From Tropicimonas marinistellae (lineage in GTDB: Bacteria > Pseudomonadota > Alphaproteobacteria > Rhodobacterales > Rhodobacteraceae): a stretch of DNA of 64,000 bases. Under the pieces are notes generated by a model. That model ran no database searches, had not been told where the DNA came from, and was given only the letters and a program-made list of their open reading frames with translations. This document shows, one piece after another, positions 63,033 to 64,000 of the stretch (its first letter is position 1; the number at the start of each line of letters is the position of its first letter). The stretch lies in contig NZ_LNCI01000002.1 of the NCBI RefSeq assembly GCF_001509585.1, positions 186,001 through 250,000 on the forward strand, given 5' to 3'. A program made the position numbers and the translations under genes.

Positions 63033-64000
63033 ATGAGCAATCGCACCGGCACCAAAACCCATCGCGGATACCAGGTCATGTGGTTCAAACGCGACCTGCG
63101 CGTCGAGGACAATGCCGCTTTGTCTGCGGCGGCGGCCCGCGGGCCTGTCCTGCCGCTCTACATCGTGGAGCCGGACTACTGGCGATTGCCGGAGACCGCG
63201 GCCCGGCATTGGGCCTTTATCGCCGAGAGCCTACGCGCGCTGTCACGTTACCTTGCACGACTCGGCCAGCCCCTCGTCCTGCGCACCGGCGATGCCCCGG
63301 CAGTGCTGGAAGAGCTGCACGTGCGGCACGGGATCGCGGAGTTGCACGCGAACGAGGAAACCGGCGGCGGCTGGACCTATGCGCGGGACCGTCGCGTCGC
63401 TGCCTTTTGCCGTGCGCACGGCATCCGGTGGCACGAATATCGCCAGCACGGGGTCGAGCGCGGCCCCGGTTCGCGCGACGGTTGGGCGGCCCGTTGGGAT
63501 GCCCTGATGCGCGAGCCACAGGCGCGTGCGCCTCATCTGGCCCCGCTCGCCGGTGTTGACCCCCAAGGCGTGCCGGCAGCGGTCGATCTCGGCCTACTTG
63601 CAGACCCGTGCCCCGAACGCCAGCTGGGCGGGCGCAAGGCAGGACTGGCCCTTCTGTCGAGCTTCCTTGGCGAACGCGGGGCGACCTATCGGCGCGGCAT
63701 GTCCGGCCCGGAAACCGGTGCGCGGGTATGTTCCCGCCTCTCGCCGCATATCGCCTATGGGACGCTCTCGGTGCGAGAGATCACTCAGGCGACCTGGGCG
63801 CGGCAGTCGGAGCTGCGGCGCAACGGCACCGCCGGTGGCTGGAGGCAATCGATGCAGTCCTTTTCCGGCCGCCTGCACTGGCATTGCCATTTCATCCAGA
63901 AACTGGAGGACCGGCCAGATATCGAGACAAGGAACCTGCACCGCGCCTATGACGACCTGCGCCCGCGCGTACCCGACCGGACCCGTCTGGAGGCCTGGTG
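63033..64000 (+). CDS. Photolyase/cryptochrome family protein, 3' end beyond window
   Basis: The frame from ATG 63033 stays open to the window edge (about 322 residues seen). It begins with the photolyase alpha/beta domain, GYQVMWFKRDLRVEDNAALS, and has HANEETGGGWTYARDRRVAAF. It enters the FAD-binding domain with RLSPHIAYGTLSVREI and SFSGRLHWHCHFIQKL. It is clearly different from the classical photolyase at 4.6 kb and resembles the branch annotated as cryptochrome/deoxyribodipyrimidine photo-lyase. An in-frame ATG at 62994 is an alternative start; no strong ribosome binding site decides. Repair or light-sensing function cannot be told. Confidence 0.82.
   Translation, partial: MSNRTGTKTHRGYQVMWFKRDLRVEDNAALSAAAARGPVLPLYIVEPDYWRLPETAARHWAFIAESLRALSRYLARLGQPLVLRTGDAPAVLEELHVRHGIAELHANEETGGGWTYARDRRVAAFCRAHGIRWHEYRQHGVERGPGSRDGWAARWDALMREPQARAPHLAPLAGVDPQGVPAAVDLGLLADPCPERQLGGRKAGLALLSSFLGERGATYRRGMSGPETGARVCSRLSPHIAYGTLSVREITQATWARQSELRRNGTAGGWRQSMQSFSGRLHWHCHFIQKLEDRPDIETRNLHRAYDDLRPRVPDRTRLEAW

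Overview
The window looks like chromosomal DNA of an alphaproteobacterium of the Rhodobacteraceae / Roseobacter type. The backbone is GC-rich and carries gene neighbourhoods I associate with that group: a methylmalonyl-CoA epimerase followed directly by a DUF1467 gene, a trgA-trgB-cysK tellurite-resistance locus, and a DUF3772-type MscS channel next to an AlaX editing protein. The identification is from gene content only; no marker-gene comparison was possible.

Layout. 1-13.3 kb is ordinary backbone: methylmalonyl-CoA epimerase (cut at the left edge), a universal stress protein, a BCCT osmolyte transporter, a class V aminotransferase-like enzyme, a DNA photolyase, a cyclopropane-fatty-acid synthase, trgA/trgB/cysK, the mechanosensitive channel and AlaX. 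A tRNA-Ser(GGA) lies at 13.4 kb. Immediately behind it, from about 13.5 to 46 kb, is an accessory region dominated by defence genes. At its far end (46.0 kb) is a degenerate sequence resembling the 3' part of a serine tRNA, followed by a terminator. This fits a tRNA-inserted island, although I see no tyrosine integrase. 46.4-48.2 kb is a transition zone with a DUF3883 protein and an IS6-family element. From 48.2 kb the backbone resumes: a LysR regulator divergent from xdhABC, a purine permease and guanine deaminase (guanine to xanthine to urate), a YjdF-like membrane protein, ugpBAEC (sn-glycerol-3-phosphate ABC importer, minus strand), an IS6 remnant, and the start of a second photolyase/cryptochrome gene that runs off the right edge.

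The island has several layers. (1) A tightly overlapping three-gene operon encodes a GIY-YIG protein, a DndB-like DGQHR protein and a RelA/SpoT-like nucleotidyltransferase (14.5-17.5 kb). (2) A complete DNA phosphorothioation system has dndA divergent from dndBCDE, followed by an M15-peptidase-like gene, a Dnd-associated methyltransferase, and an HNH nuclease gene broken by one in-frame TGA. (3) A serine-recombinase module adjoins, and probably truncated, an SbcC/YhaN-like ATPase whose SbcD-like partner, a WYL regulator and a large RecB-like/SF1 helicase gene lie alongside. (4) A more AT-rich operon (38.0-45.8 kb) encodes a 1008-residue protein with a sigma-70 region-4-like helix-turn-helix, a PLD-plus-helicase protein, a 63-residue protein, a second DndD-like ATPase and a small Dnd-associated protein. 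I see no dndFGH (dptFGH) genes, so operon (4), together with (1) and the broken HNH gene, is the natural candidate for the restriction side of the phosphorothioation system.

The two most unusual assemblies are the GIY-YIG/DGQHR/RelA-SpoT operon and the sigma-like/PLD-helicase/DndD-like operon. Family names come from motif recognition in the translated sequence and from memory of the families. No database search was run.
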